A DNA stretch of 64,000 nt from Rhynchopus euleeides (lineage: Eukaryota > Euglenozoa > Diplonemea > Diplonemida > Diplonemidae): positions 682,001 to 746,000 of the forward strand of contig OY723256.1 in NCBI GenBank assembly GCA_963210315.1, written 5' to 3'. Shown one piece after another: positions 17,617-27,936 of this stretch. Below the pieces are notes generated by a model. It worked only from the letters and a program-made list of their open reading frames with translations, was not told where the DNA came from and made no database searches. Position 1 is the first letter of the stretch; every line of letters starts with the position of its first letter. Both the position numbers and the translations under genes were made by a program.

Positions 17617-17891
17617 ACTCTCTTCGACGTCGACCCAGTGAAAGTGGGTTGACGCTTGGTCGACGCTTGGTGAGCGTCGACCCAGTGTAACCGGGCCAAC
17701 GCTAGGTTAGCGTCGACCCAGTGTAATAAATGGGTTGACGCTTGGTCCAGGCTTGAATGGCAACCCAGTTCCACTAGGTCGACGCTCCAAGCCTCGACCA
17801 AGCGTCAACCCAGTCCACTGGGTCGACGCTGGGTCGACGCTTTTTTATGGGGGGGGGAAACCCAAAATCACTGGGTCGACGGTCGACGCTT
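17617..17891. repeat. Palindromic GTCGACC array, unit II
   Basis: Same array as 3056-3330. Confidence 0.75.
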
Positions 17892-17928
17892 AGCGACATG
17901 CCTGGTTTTTAACAACATTGGGTGGGGG

Positions 17929-18602
17929 GGGGGGGGGGGGGAAATGTTGGACCAGAGTTTGGGCTGTGCGTCAAGCCTTGCGACCACCGACCCCATGCAA
18001 CTTTTGCCCTGTGGGCAGCCACTGCGCTGCCCGTGTAAATCACAGCGTTGGGCCAAGGAGGAAAGCGGCACGAGATCAACGTGCGCTGCACATGACCAAC
18101 CTGCAATGTATAATGGCACATTGAGTGCCGTTGAATCCGCCACGGCGTTACTTTATAGTTTCGGTCTTGGCACAAAAATATAAAGACTGTTGGAGAAGAC
18201 AAACATCCTTTCAAATCCCTGCATGGCGGCTTAAAGATAAACATCAACACCATACATTTCCAAACAAAATCCCAACGCTGCTGCTCGCTCAGCCCAGACA
18301 GACAGGCACTACACATATCCCACCAGCATAACATTCTGCCGCGATGCACCACCTATGCCACACCGCTTGTGTATAAAGTTACAGTCAAACCGAAGACGGG
18401 GAGTGGGTGGAGCTGGGTCACCACCCCGCATGAATCTATCACCGGCACCAGGCCGCTCCCCTCCACCACCACCACCCCCCGCGATGCGGGGGAGGCGGAG
18501 GGCCCAACACAGCGGAAGGAGGGCCTGAGCCGCATGGCAGCACACTCACTGCCAAACCCCACAACAAGGCCGCCCGCCCGCCCACCCCTCCCACCCTCTC
18601 GG
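17929..18602. other. 3' flank of rhamnonate dehydratase, unit II
   Basis: Same as 3368-4041; poly-G then non-coding sequence. No gene recognised. Confidence 0.6.
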
Positions 18603-19955
18603 TCAGAGCTTTGCCGCGCGCTGGAGCCACTCCGACTGCACCGGGCGTGCCAGAGCATCTGCGTGGAGAAATCCGGCGGTCCGCCGCGCGGCGCCCTGGC
18701 GGGGGTAGGGGCGGCGGCGCGCGAAGTCGGGATTCAGCGTCACCCCAAACCCAGGCTTGGTGGGGTCGAGGTCAATGTACCCATCGCGCGGCAGAGGCTC
18801 GTCGAGGAAGAGCGACCCGAAGTAGGGCGCGATGACATCCGCGTTGGGGGCCAGCATGATGAGCTCCGCCATCGGGCAGTTTTGGAAGGCATACTGCAGG
18901 TGGTAGGAGTACACGCTGGAGCCGTGGGGGATGACCGGCAGGTCGTACGCCGCAGCCATCCCGCAGATCTTGCGGAGCTCTGTGAGCCCGCCGCACCACG
19001 TCACATCCGGCTGCAGCACATCGCAGCACTTCCCCTCGATCAGCTTCCTAAAGCCGTACCGCGTGTACTCATGCTCGCCGCAGGTAAACATCGTGAGGTG
19101 GCCTGCCTTGGCCTTCACCTCTGCGTACCCATCGTAGTCCTCAGGGTGGAGGTGTTCTTCGATCCACTTCACGCCGCCAGGCACGTCTGCCGCAATGCGG
19201 CGTGCAAGCTCAATGGTGTAGGGCACGGTGAGGGACATGTAGCAGTCGATGGCGATGGGATAGTCCTCCCCGACAGATTCGCGCACCGCCTTGATGCGTT
19301 CGATGTTCTGCCGCATCCCCGCGTCGCCGTCGCCCGGGCCGTAGGGGAGTGGGATTTTCGCCTGCACAAAACCCAGGTCCTTCGCGATGTCGGCGCGCAC
19401 AGTTGTGGCGTAGACGGGGAGGCGCTCCTTCGTCTTCCCCCCCAGCAGCTGGTAGACCGGCTCGTTGCGGAGCTTGCCCAAGGCATCCCACAGGGCGAGG
19501 TCCACCGCGCTGATGGCCTGGATGGTGAGACCCTTCCTCCCGTAGTTTATGGTGGAGCGCCACATGCAGTCCCATATGTATTCCACGTTGCGGGGGTCCT
19601 GCCCCTCGACGAAGCGGGAGAGGTGGTTTTCCACGATGAAGCATCCGGGCTCGCCTGCAATAGCGATGCCGACGCCGATCATGCCGTTGGTGAGTTCAAC
19701 CTCGACTATCATGGAGCCGATGGCGTCGATGCCCCAGAGCTTCCTGCTTGCCTTATACTGAGGGTACCCGCTCATAGGGTTGGAGATCGGCGTGTCGACA
19801 ATCCAGTGCCCCTTCCCCTGGGCATGGCAGTCCGCAGCCCCGCCGCTCTTCTCCTCCGAGGTCTTGTCGGCAGCGACGTATGCACGGATCTCCTTCACTA
19901 CCACCGCGCCAGCCTGTGGCACCACCGGGGGGTGCTCCCGGAGGACGAGCGACAT
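18603..19955 (-). CDS. L-rhamnonate dehydratase, unit II copy
   Basis: The 450-residue product is the same as the gene at 4042-5394, with all metal ligands (D237, E266, E294) and catalytic H344 intact. Here its upstream neighbour across the spacer is the tyrosinase, also on the minus strand, so transcription would pass tyrosinase first and then this gene. I see nothing that ties the two enzymes to one pathway. Confidence 0.93.
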   Translation of the reverse strand: MSLVLREHPPVVPQAGAVVVKEIRAYVAADKTSEEKSGGAADCHAQGKGHWIVDTPISNPMSGYPQYKASRKLWGIDAIGSMIVEVELTNGMIGVGIAIAGEPGCFIVENHLSRFVEGQDPRNVEYIWDCMWRSTINYGRKGLTIQAISAVDLALWDALGKLRNEPVYQLLGGKTKERLPVYATTVRADIAKDLGFVQAKIPLPYGPGDGDAGMRQNIERIKAVRESVGEDYPIAIDCYMSLTVPYTIELARRIAADVPGGVKWIEEHLHPEDYDGYAEVKAKAGHLTMFTCGEHEYTRYGFRKLIEGKCCDVLQPDVTWCGGLTELRKICGMAAAYDLPVIPHGSSVYSYHLQYAFQNCPMAELIMLAPNADVIAPYFGSLFLDEPLPRDGYIDLDPTKPGFGVTLNPDFARRRPYPRQGAARRTAGFLHADALARPVQSEWLQRAAKL

Positions 19956-20451
19956 CCTGCCTACTCGTGGGGGGGGGCAGCAGCGGCGTGGGCTGTGTGT
20001 CTGTGGGTGGTGGTGTCGAACCCTTGTCTGAGCAGTGCAGCAACATCTGCTCGGTGGGGGGGCTGCAATCAGAGGATGGGGTGTGGGGTGTTGGGGTGCT
20101 GCCGCCCACCAGACGCATCATGGTATTCTGTTGTGAGTAGCTTCAGCGTGTGCTGCGTTGCGGTTACTGCGTGGGATGTGCGGCCACAGACACCGTGTCT
20201 GTCGCACACCCCTGCATCCACCGCCTGGCTGTGGTGACAAGTAGAGATAGGTAGGGGTAATGCGTCGGTATGGCAGGTGAGGGGCCAGACGCTAGAGACA
20301 TGTGGCCATGGCACAAGGCACATGATGGGTGATGGTGGAATGTCGAGCGTGCGGAAAACGACAGCACGGCACCTGATAGGCTGCTGTCAAGCAGCAGCCG
20401 CACTTCTGGCAGCGCGGCTGTATGGGATTCCCTCCTTCAACTTTCCACCTT
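19956..20451. promoter_or_regulatory. 5' flank of rhamnonate dehydratase, unit II
   Basis: Same C-rich tract and AG before the ATG as in unit I. The shared sequence ends at 20451, the point where unit I switches to WDR83. Confidence 0.4.
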
Positions 20452-21965
20452 CCTGTTCCTGTTCATTTTTTTCCCCGTTTCGGACTTTTCTTCTGTACGT
20501 CGTGACATCGTTTCTCCTACCGAGTGTGATGGAGAAAGGGGGCAGCGGAACGGACGCGCGCACCCTGCCAGGGGCAACAACGCGGAGCCGATGCGTCGCT
20601 GTGTGCAGCACGGTGCTGCACCCTGCCCGCACAAATACAAAGAGTAACAGAAAGAGCGATCGAACCAGCGAGACATTCAGGCTTTTTGAGACACCGCAAA
20701 AAAATACCTCACCCCCCAGGTGCTTCTCTGGAATCAACCGCAACGCATGCACCACCCCAGAACGGGGTGCGCACGGCACGGCTTGTCCATATCGCCTCTG
20801 GCTGGGGCTGCCATGCTCTGCCCTCCTGCTCTGCTAGTGATTTTTTCCTACGCCCCTCCTATGCGTCATCTGCATGTCCCGCGCCGCGCACGCCGTGCGC
20901 ACGCGTTAACGGGAATGAAATAAAAGAAGAAGCGTAGTGACATTCTGTTTAGTTTCCGGTGGGGGGGTGGGGTGGGGGGGGGGGGGGGAAGAGAGGGAAG
21001 AGAGAGAAGATAAAAGCGATACGAGCCTGCGGGCGGGGCACAGCAGGGCACGGGCAACGAGAGAGGGGTGCAGATAACGCCGGACGCGCTGGTGTTGGTG
21101 CGCAGAGAGGGGCAGTGTGTGTCGGGGCGGGGAGAGAGAATGGGTATGTGTGATTATTGATGCTATTGTTGAGATGTGGTGTGCAAACGCATGGAGTGCC
21201 GGGAGGGCTATGATCCCCACCGTACCCCCCTGCTATTGCACTTCCCCCCCCCCCCCTGCGATCGCGATTGCGGTTGCGGTTGCAGTTGAAGCACATCACT
21301 CACAGAAACCCCCGCTGTCTCTTCTCCCCGTTCTGTTCCTACACACCGCCCACCCACACACCAAAGTTTCCGGTTCCCTTCTGGGGTGCCCACCCTGTTT
21401 CGCTGTACCCAACAGGTCTGCCAAAGTCTGCCTCGGGGGTGGGGGTGCGCTGGGGGGCACAGTAGAGTGGCCCATCCCGCCGCAAACCCCGCCCCCGCAT
21501 TGTGTGGGGAGGGAGGGTGTTCCGTCTTCCCCAGCAGCACGGAGCCCGCAGAGCAGGCTATGGTGGCACGGCGGATGTGTTTGGTGGTGAAAGCGAAGCA
21601 AGTCAAAAAAAAAGGGTGACAAAAGCCAAAAGCCAAAGGGGGGTGGGGATGAAGGGGGAGAGGGGCGGGGAGGCAGGGACACCACCCCCAGACAGCAGAG
21701 AGGAAGACCGGCCAGGTAGGATAGGGGGTGTTTGTTTTGTGCGTCAATTGTCCTTTGTTGCCCAAGAACCGTTGCCCGCTATCCTTTGGAGGACACTGGC
21801 AGGGGAGCCCGGTAGTGGTGGTAAAAATTGAGGCCGGTTTCCATCTGCTCTGGAAGTGGAATAGAAATGCGAAAGGTTGATGAGAGGGGGAGGGGGGTGT
21901 GTCATGCCGTGCCGTGCCGCGTGCTTGTGGTTGGACAATGTCGCATGTCTCGGCGTGTGAGGGGC
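20452..21965. other. Spacer between rhamnonate dehydratase and tyrosinase
   Basis: About 1.5 kb without a recognisable gene. It contains a G-rich run (about 20959-20988), a poly-C run (about 21247-21256) followed by GCGATCGCGATTGCGGTTGCGGTTG-type hexamer repeats, and pyrimidine-rich stretches. A 422-codon minus-strand frame covering 21208-22476 overlaps the tyrosinase in another frame and looks like a shadow. This would include the 3' untranslated region of the tyrosinase. Confidence 0.6.
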
Positions 21966-23369
21966 TCACAGCACCTTGCACTGATCGTACATGTCCGGCC
22001 TCGACGCACCCACCATGCGCAGCCACTCGGGCGACGGAGCCGCGCGGCTCTCCTCCAGCAGCGAGCACTCGTACAGCGCAAGCTCGCGCAGCAGCTCGCG
22101 CTTCGACAGCTGGGTCGGCCCGGCCACCAGCTCGTCGTGCTTCGCCTGCACCAGCGGGTTGGAGAACTGGACGTGGTGGGGGCGGCTGCTGCCTGCGCCC
22201 GCCACCGCCGCCGTCCTGGCGTCGCGCGTCGCACCCCCGAATCGGCACGTGTTGCTGCAGCTGTCGGCGTTGACCCTGTTCCCGTCGTCGCACTGCTCCC
22301 CCGCGTCGCGCGTCCCGTCCCCGCAGCACGTGCGGTACGGGGTCGCCTGCGGCTGCGCCCAGACCCACTCCACCTCGGTGGTGCCGGTCTCTGCGTCCGT
22401 CCCGGCCAGCTGCGCCGCCAGGCTGTCCGGCCCGTATGTGTATGTCACACCGTCGGGCAGCGCCGACAGGCTCCACATGTCGCGCACCGTCACGGGCTTC
22501 TGCAGCTCAGGCAGCGACGACCCACGCGAGTCGTAGGCGTACGGCATCGTCGCGTCCAGCTCGAACGCGCTGTCCGGGATGGACGACCACCAGCGGCGCG
22601 ACTCCGCCTCGTAGTGGATCCCGTCCTGCAGCGCCGACTTGTTCACCTTGTCGTGCTCGTGGTAGTCCTGCCACAGCGCCCACAGGCGGTCCACGTTCGC
22701 GTGGTGCATGAAGAAGACCGGGTCCGCGGGGGACCGCATGGTGGCCATCTGGCCTCCGATGTAGATGTGCGGGGCGGCGTGCGGCGCACCCTCGAGACGC
22801 ACCGAGAAGGCGCGGAAGTTCCGGTGGCTGGTGATGATCTCCATCAGAGCCGCCTCCCCCGTGAACCCCTGGCTGCTCCTCCGCCGCTGCAGGCACGCCC
22901 CGTTGCGCATCGTCCAGCCCGCTGCAATCCCGTTGTCGACGCACTGCGTCTGGCCCTGCGGGTGGTTCACCAGGTTCCCGAAGGTGCGGTTCTTCAGCGG
23001 CGCCGACGCCGCCTGGCGCTCCTCGCTCCCCGCGTCACGCTCCCAGTCCCAGTACGGCACCGTCACGCACTCGAACCCGGGCAGGCTGCGCAGCATGTTC
23101 TCGTACTGCAGCACGTACTGACGGTGCCACGGCAGGAACGCAGACGTCTGGTGCGCGTACTGCTCCTGCCTCTGGTGCGTCTCCACAATACGCAGGTACG
23201 TTTCACGCTGGTCCCGCACCAGCGTCGCCACTGCGTCTGCGTACAGCTGCCTCTCCGAGCACGTCAGGCTCGAGTACGCCTTGCGCACGCGCGGCCCGCA
23301 CCCATCGTTCTGTGCCACGCACAGCGCAGCACAGCCGCTCAGCAGCAGCAACGTCTTGGACAAGCCCAT
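21966..23369 (-). CDS. Secreted tyrosinase (type-3 copper oxidase), unit II
   Basis: The 467-residue product oxidises phenols to quinones by family assignment. It begins with a signal peptide (MGLSKTLLLLSGCAALCVAQ, cleavage near 20). CuA histidines are H65, H73 and H82 (ETHQRQ, YAHQT, FLPWHRQ). CuB has H197 and H201 (APHAAPHIYIGG) and the H222-H223 pair in DPVFFMHHANVDRLW. PYWDWE at about 105 is the usual block between the sites. Residues 348-375 form a Cys-rich motif (CCGDG, GEQCDDGN, DSCSNTC) like DUF4215-type repeats of secreted proteins, an unusual appendage for a tyrosinase. The ATG at 23369 follows ATTCTCTCGTGCCTCAAGG on its strand, an acceptor-like context. No introns or transmembrane anchor are evident. 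Confidence 0.92.
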   Translation of the reverse strand: MGLSKTLLLLSGCAALCVAQNDGCGPRVRKAYSSLTCSERQLYADAVATLVRDQRETYLRIVETHQRQEQYAHQTSAFLPWHRQYVLQYENMLRSLPGFECVTVPYWDWERDAGSEERQAASAPLKNRTFGNLVNHPQGQTQCVDNGIAAGWTMRNGACLQRRRSSQGFTGEAALMEIITSHRNFRAFSVRLEGAPHAAPHIYIGGQMATMRSPADPVFFMHHANVDRLWALWQDYHEHDKVNKSALQDGIHYEAESRRWWSSIPDSAFELDATMPYAYDSRGSSLPELQKPVTVRDMWSLSALPDGVTYTYGPDSLAAQLAGTDAETGTTEVEWVWAQPQATPYRTCCGDGTRDAGEQCDDGNRVNADSCSNTCRFGGATRDARTAAVAGAGSSRPHHVQFSNPLVQAKHDELVAGPTQLSKRELLRELALYECSLLEESRAAPSPEWLRMVGASRPDMYDQCKVL

Positions 23370-24589
23370 CCTTGAGGCACGAGAGAATCACAAACTACAG
23401 GGATGTGGGTGTGTTGGTGGGCAGTAGTGCCATCGCGGTTGGGCACAAGGGGCACGCAAGACATTGACCGCAGGGTTGGGGGTGGGGGTGGGGGTGAGGA
23501 CCCGGCTGCCGCAGCGTGTCGTCGGTCCTGTTGGGCACCCAACACGGACTGCCTTCTCACGGGGAACATCTTTGTGTCTCAGCCGCCCTGCACAGCGGCA
23601 ATATATATACAGGCCACACGGTGAACACGAGCCGGTAGGAGGGGGAAGGGGGGCCCCATTAGGAGTGGGTTTTTTTTTGCCTACAAGCGACACCACCACT
23701 CAACACACACAATACACACGCGTGAAATCTCTTTGGAAAGTGTCCGCATCACTTCGTCGGGGCACAGCACAGCAATATTCCCCCCACCAGGCCCAGGAAG
23801 CCCCACTAAGCCATCACCGCCACCACCACCCATCTTGTTCGGGAGTGTCGGCAGGGGCTCTGGCAGAGCAAGCCAGCACTCTGGCGTAGCAATCACCCCT
23901 GCACATTGGAACTGGGTAGGGGATGGGAAGGGGAAGCCCCATCCAACTCTGCACCCACTTGCAGAGTGAAGACTTGCCCACGCCCCCCCCACCCCTCGAT
24001 ACACAGAACACCTTTGCCACACGGACACATTAGGCATGCTGTTTGTTACAAAAAAAACAGAAAGGGGCTCTGCTGGTTATAATCACTCGGTTTTGGGGAA
24101 TTTTTTTTTCCGCACATCCAAAAACTGCCGGGGGACAAACCAATAAGCCCCTCCCGATATTCCCCTTTGCGCCCCCCTGGCAAGCCTGGCAAATCCGACA
24201 ACATCCCACTTCTTTGGTTCGCTGGGTTCGTTCAGATATTTTTTTTGGAAGATGCGTGCACCTTTCTGCTAGTGTACTACAGCCGGCAGCACCACACACC
24301 ACACCTCCTCACCCACTTGAGGGGCGCGATGCGGTGCCGGGGGGGGGGGGGGGGGGGGGGCGGGCGGGGGGGTATTTTTGAAATAATTGCACATGACATA
24401 CCCTCACCCATCACCTCACCACCACCACCCCCCATTCCATCCATACACCACGGGTTGCCATACCGTTATCGATAACGTTATACACACGTGATGGAATGCC
24501 GACCCTACCACCACCCACCCCCACCTCCTCACTCCTTTGCCACAACACGCGCTTTGTGAAACATCACGCGACACACACTCTCAGCCCGT
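23370..24589. other. Spacer between tyrosinase and coiled-coil fragment
   Basis: About 1.2 kb with no recognisable gene. On the minus strand it includes the tyrosinase 5' flank. Landmarks are a G-rich stretch (23475-23500), ATATATATAC near 23602, a long poly-G (about 24340-24371) and a perfect 14-bp palindrome CGTTATCGATAACG at 24464-24477. Confidence 0.6.
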
Positions 24590-24925
24590 TCACAGCAGCT
24601 GCTTAATCTGGCTCCGAAGCTGCTTAAGCTCCTGCGAAAGGGTCGTGTTTTCCCCCTGGATCTCTGCAAGGTCCTGCTCGACTGCATCGGTGTTGAGCGA
24701 GCTGTTCCGTGTCGTCTGCTTCTCCACCTTCTCGGAAACCTCGTGCAGCAGCTGTCGTGTGCTGGCCTGCTGCTCGACAGTCCCGATCAGGTGTGTGAAG
24801 GACTCGCGGAGGGAGATGATCTCCTGATACACAGCCACCCCGTAGCTGACGTTCGACTGGTCCAGCTTCTTCGTCTCTGTGTAGCACTTCTCCTCAGTGG
24901 CGGCAGTGCATTGCACGCTTCCACC
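24590..24925 (-). pseudogene. Coiled-coil protein, 5'-truncated
   Basis: The last ~112 residues of a minus-strand frame form an amphipathic, Glu/Gln/Leu-rich coiled coil. It runs from CTAATEEK through EEKCYTETKKLDQ, ESFTHLIGTVEQQ and VSEKVEKQ to ENTTLSQELKQLRSQIKQLL at the C-terminus. No specific family is recognised. The open frame continues to 25030, but those residues come from the repeat block inserted at 24926-25198 and are not part of the original gene. It is the 3' end of a host gene cut by the array. Confidence 0.55.
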
Positions 24926-25198
24926 ACTGACCAAGTCCCCATTTTTTTTTCCAGCACACGCGGATTGTGTCGGTGTGTGAAGAACTTTGCCTGAAGTACA
25001 GAAAATGGGGGTGTCAGTGGCGGAGCACAAAAGAAGAAAACATCAGAAACATATTCATTCGTGTCGTGGATCTGTCTTCGCGGTGGTGTATTTCCCCTAA
25101 CACCCTTGGCTGGTCAGGACCTGTCATGTGTGTCAGTTGCAAAATACATCCATTCCGCTCGATCCTTTCCGACAGTTGTTGCATTGCACGCTTCCACC
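24926..25198. repeat. 273-bp repeat-block insertion with 19-bp direct repeat
   Basis: TGCATTGCACGCTTCCACC occurs at 24907-24925 and again at 25180-25198. Between them lies a ~200-bp piece (about 24950-25147) of the gene-free block, identical to 269-463, without the MITE that precedes it in the full units. It is either an insertion with a 19-bp target duplication or a repeat-mediated junction. Confidence 0.6.
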
Positions 25199-25272
25199 CA
25201 GGACCCTAAGGACCCTCGGGTTGAAAGGGACGCCGCGCGACGTTACTTGCTCGGTGAAATCCGCCCGGTTGA

Positions 25273-26016
25273 TCATTCGGGAAGCAGGACCGGGTCCGTT
25301 GCCGTCACCCCCCTCGTATATTGGTCGGCCCGTTGGTCTGATGTTGAGACCCACTCACACACGACCTGGAGCTGAGCGCCAGCCGCCAGGGTGAACAGGT
25401 CAGCAATCACGTGGTTCGAACGGAAGTCTGATGAGTGACCTCTCTGGATGCTGTGGACTGCCGGCAGGTTATCAACCATCAGCTTGATCCTCGTGGCCCG
25501 CAAGCTTTTCGACGCCAGAGCGATCGCCTGCCTCGCTGCGTACAGCTCCTTCACGTAGATGTGCCACATCTCCTTCCCGTTGGAGAAAGCCGCCTGCGCC
25601 ACTTGTTGCGGATCAGACTCTAATATCGCCGCCCAGGATGTCGAGGAAGCATCAGACCATGCCGTGGTGCACGTAGTAGGACCCCTCCCAATCCAGGGGT
25701 TCTCCGTCATCTGCGCTGACCTCTGTTCGATTTCCTTGATGGCTGACGGTCTTACCGCGATCGGCGTGTCCCACTCCGCCGATTCGAACAGGTCCCTCGC
25801 CACATCTCTGATGAAGCTCAGCGTCGCCGGGAGGAAACACAGGAAAGAGTTTGTCGTGTACGAGTGCCACACCAAGCCCCCGACAACCTTGTAGATCGCC
25901 CTCGGGGTTGCTCTGCCCCCCCCGCACCGCTGCATGTTCCCGAGTCCCCAGAAATTTCTGAACCCACGCCGGGTCCGACCGGTAGCAGTGGCGTTGTAGA
26001 TCAAACGATAGTCCAA
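25273..26016 (-). CDS. RNase H domain, copy II
   Basis: Same 247-residue frame as 8740-9483 with all four acidic residues (D122, E157, D182, D231). Confidence 0.75.
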   Translation of the reverse strand: MDYRLIYNATATGRTRRGFRNFWGLGNMQRCGGGRATPRAIYKVVGGLVWHSYTTNSFLCFLPATLSFIRDVARDLFESAEWDTPIAVRPSAIKEIEQRSAQMTENPWIGRGPTTCTTAWSDASSTSWAAILESDPQQVAQAAFSNGKEMWHIYVKELYAARQAIALASKSLRATRIKLMVDNLPAVHSIQRGHSSDFRSNHVIADLFTLAAGAQLQVVCEWVSTSDQRADQYTRGVTATDPVLLPE

Positions 26017-26985
26017 AGGTGTTGAACATCTGCGTGGGCTGGCCGTAGCCCTGCTCGTCCAGTGACATCTTGGCGTTGACTGTTGCGCATCGGGTGAGGA
26101 AAATCTCGAACTTCTCAGCCGCCTCCTGTTGCGATCCTGCTGTCACGATGAAGTTGTCGACCCAGGTGACTCCCTCAGACGGTGGCAGCAGTACCCGCGC
26201 TGTCCGCTGCGCGATGCACGGTGCGTACTTCCACCCCATGCAGAGTGCCTTCAATCTTGTAGTCACGAAATTCCCCCGTTGGGGTGCAACCTTCACGCCA
26301 AAGAAGTCTCTGATTTCGGGGTGCACCGGGAACTGGTAGAACCAGCTTTTCCCGTCGGTGGCCACGACCCAGTTCGCCTGCAGCAATCGCCCGATCACCC
26401 CCACGATCCGTGGGAGCAGCATGTCTTGAGGTGGTTGCATGCAGTCGTTCAGCTTCCTGCCATCCAGAACGAAACGCCTCCCACCGGATTTCTTCTCCAC
26501 GGTAAAGCCGTGCAGCACTACCTTGGGCTCGTGGGAAACCTCCTCCAGCACTTCATACTGCTTCAGCGCGTCCAGATGGTGAAGAAGATTTCTGGATATT
26601 CTCATCCTGAAGCGGGCGTCGGACCTGATTCGCTGGAGCTCTCCTTCCCAGAAACGCGCGTAGAAGCTGCCTGGGTCCGTGATCACGTCAATCACGCCTT
26701 GAAGCTCGCCCGCCTGGTCCAATATCTTCAGCTGATGTAGGTCCATGAAACCGACACATATGGGTGCGATGTAGTCTTCGTTTGGCTTCCCTCCCTTATG
26801 AGGCGGCCTCCGCGGTTTCCCGCCGATAGAGATCGCAAGAGCTTCATCGTATAGAGTGTCGAGCCCGGGCCCCATATCTCCGTCGTCGTTGCACCCATCG
26901 CCCTCAGGTCTGTATCGCGCCCTGTTCCCCGGGATCCACGGAACACCTGGGAAATTTCCCCGCAACAGGTTCCTCACATGGCTTC
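25952..26985 (-). CDS. Reverse transcriptase domain, copy II
   Basis: Same as 9419-10452, part of an open frame 25652-27940. Motif C is W-V-D-N as in the other copies; Ala replaces Thr in the RSDARF block. Confidence 0.75.
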
Positions 26986-27843
26986 CCGCAGTTTTTCCGA
27001 CATGGCTGCCGTCACGTCCACCCGCTGTAGCCCCGCCTCTGCGACGTATCGGATCAGCGACTCTGTCGTCTGGTGACGGGTGAGAAAACACAGCTCGTCG
27101 AGGGGCACCTTCTGCTTCAGGAGGAATTGCGCTGCTCCTCTCCTGAGGGAGTGCGAGGTGAGAGACCTGTTGACTCGCTGGAGGGCTGCCCCGATCTGGC
27201 TCGACGTGATCCCTGGCGGGAATATCATACCTGTCGGGTCGCTGATCGCTTTCAGACGGTGGCTGAGTGTCGCCCTCGCGCCGTCCGTCACGTGGTGGCC
27301 CGTGAAACGCCCCAGTTGAAATGGATCTCCTTTGGTCTCCCGCCAGTGCACTGTCACCACTCCGTCCGCCCTGATGTTGACCTCTTGTCTCTTGAGTCGC
27401 AGCACGTCTGACGCTCTCCCGGCTGTCACCCAGCACATTTCCACCGCTAGACGTGTGAGGGGTTTTGGCTCGAGTCGCACTGCAGAGGTCACGTCGTGGG
27501 GTCCTGCCGGTGTTGCCTGTTTTCCTGGGATCAGCGCCCCTGATCTTCGCAAGCTCCGCCTGTAGTCCTGCAGCAGCTGCGATTCCGACAGGGACACGCC
27601 GCTTGTCCGCCTCAACGCCCCTGCGACATCCATCGTGTATTGCAGGGCGGACGCCGCGGTTATCCCGTCCAACGTCCTCTTCTTCTCCACCCAGTATATG
27701 AGCGCGAGGTCGTGTGGAATCCCGCCGTTCCGTTCCTCCCAAGTCGCCTTGAACTCGAGGTAGCGGCGGGAGGTGCTCCTCAGGCTCTTCCAGTACGACC
27801 CTGCCAGGCACTGTGCGAGAGTCTCCCTCGCCGATTTGAGCAC
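26974..27843 (-). CDS. Tyrosine recombinase, copy II
   Basis: Identical in the R143-K171-H231-R234-H257-Y266 catalytic set to 10441-11310. Confidence 0.85.
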   Translation of the reverse strand: MLKSARETLAQCLAGSYWKSLRSTSRRYLEFKATWEERNGGIPHDLALIYWVEKKRTLDGITAASALQYTMDVAGALRRTSGVSLSESQLLQDYRRSLRRSGALIPGKQATPAGPHDVTSAVRLEPKPLTRLAVEMCWVTAGRASDVLRLKRQEVNIRADGVVTVHWRETKGDPFQLGRFTGHHVTDGARATLSHRLKAISDPTGMIFPPGITSSQIGAALQRVNRSLTSHSLRRGAAQFLLKQKVPLDELCFLTRHQTTESLIRYVAEAGLQRVDVTAAMSEKLREAM

Positions 27844-27936
27844 CGCGCTCTCCTGCTCGTCCGTCAGTCCCGTCTCGTGCTGCCGTCTTCTGCCTCTTTC
27901 GCTCGGGGGGGGGCACAGGATCTGTTCGTAGGGGAG

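Larger units (their letters stand above)
15762..17920. mobile_element. hAT-like element, unit II copy
   Basis: Same ends (CAATGTTGTTA / TAACAACATTG), same GGTGGGGG duplication and same interior as 1201-3359. Confidence 0.82.

Noticed and set aside
21208-22476. 422-codon minus-strand frame downstream of and overlapping tyrosinase
   Set aside because: Out of frame with the tyrosinase in the overlap and low-complexity in the spacer; no homology seen.
21828-23375. 515-codon plus-strand open frame
   Set aside because: Antisense shadow of the tyrosinase; Arg/Val/His-rich composition with no recognisable domain.
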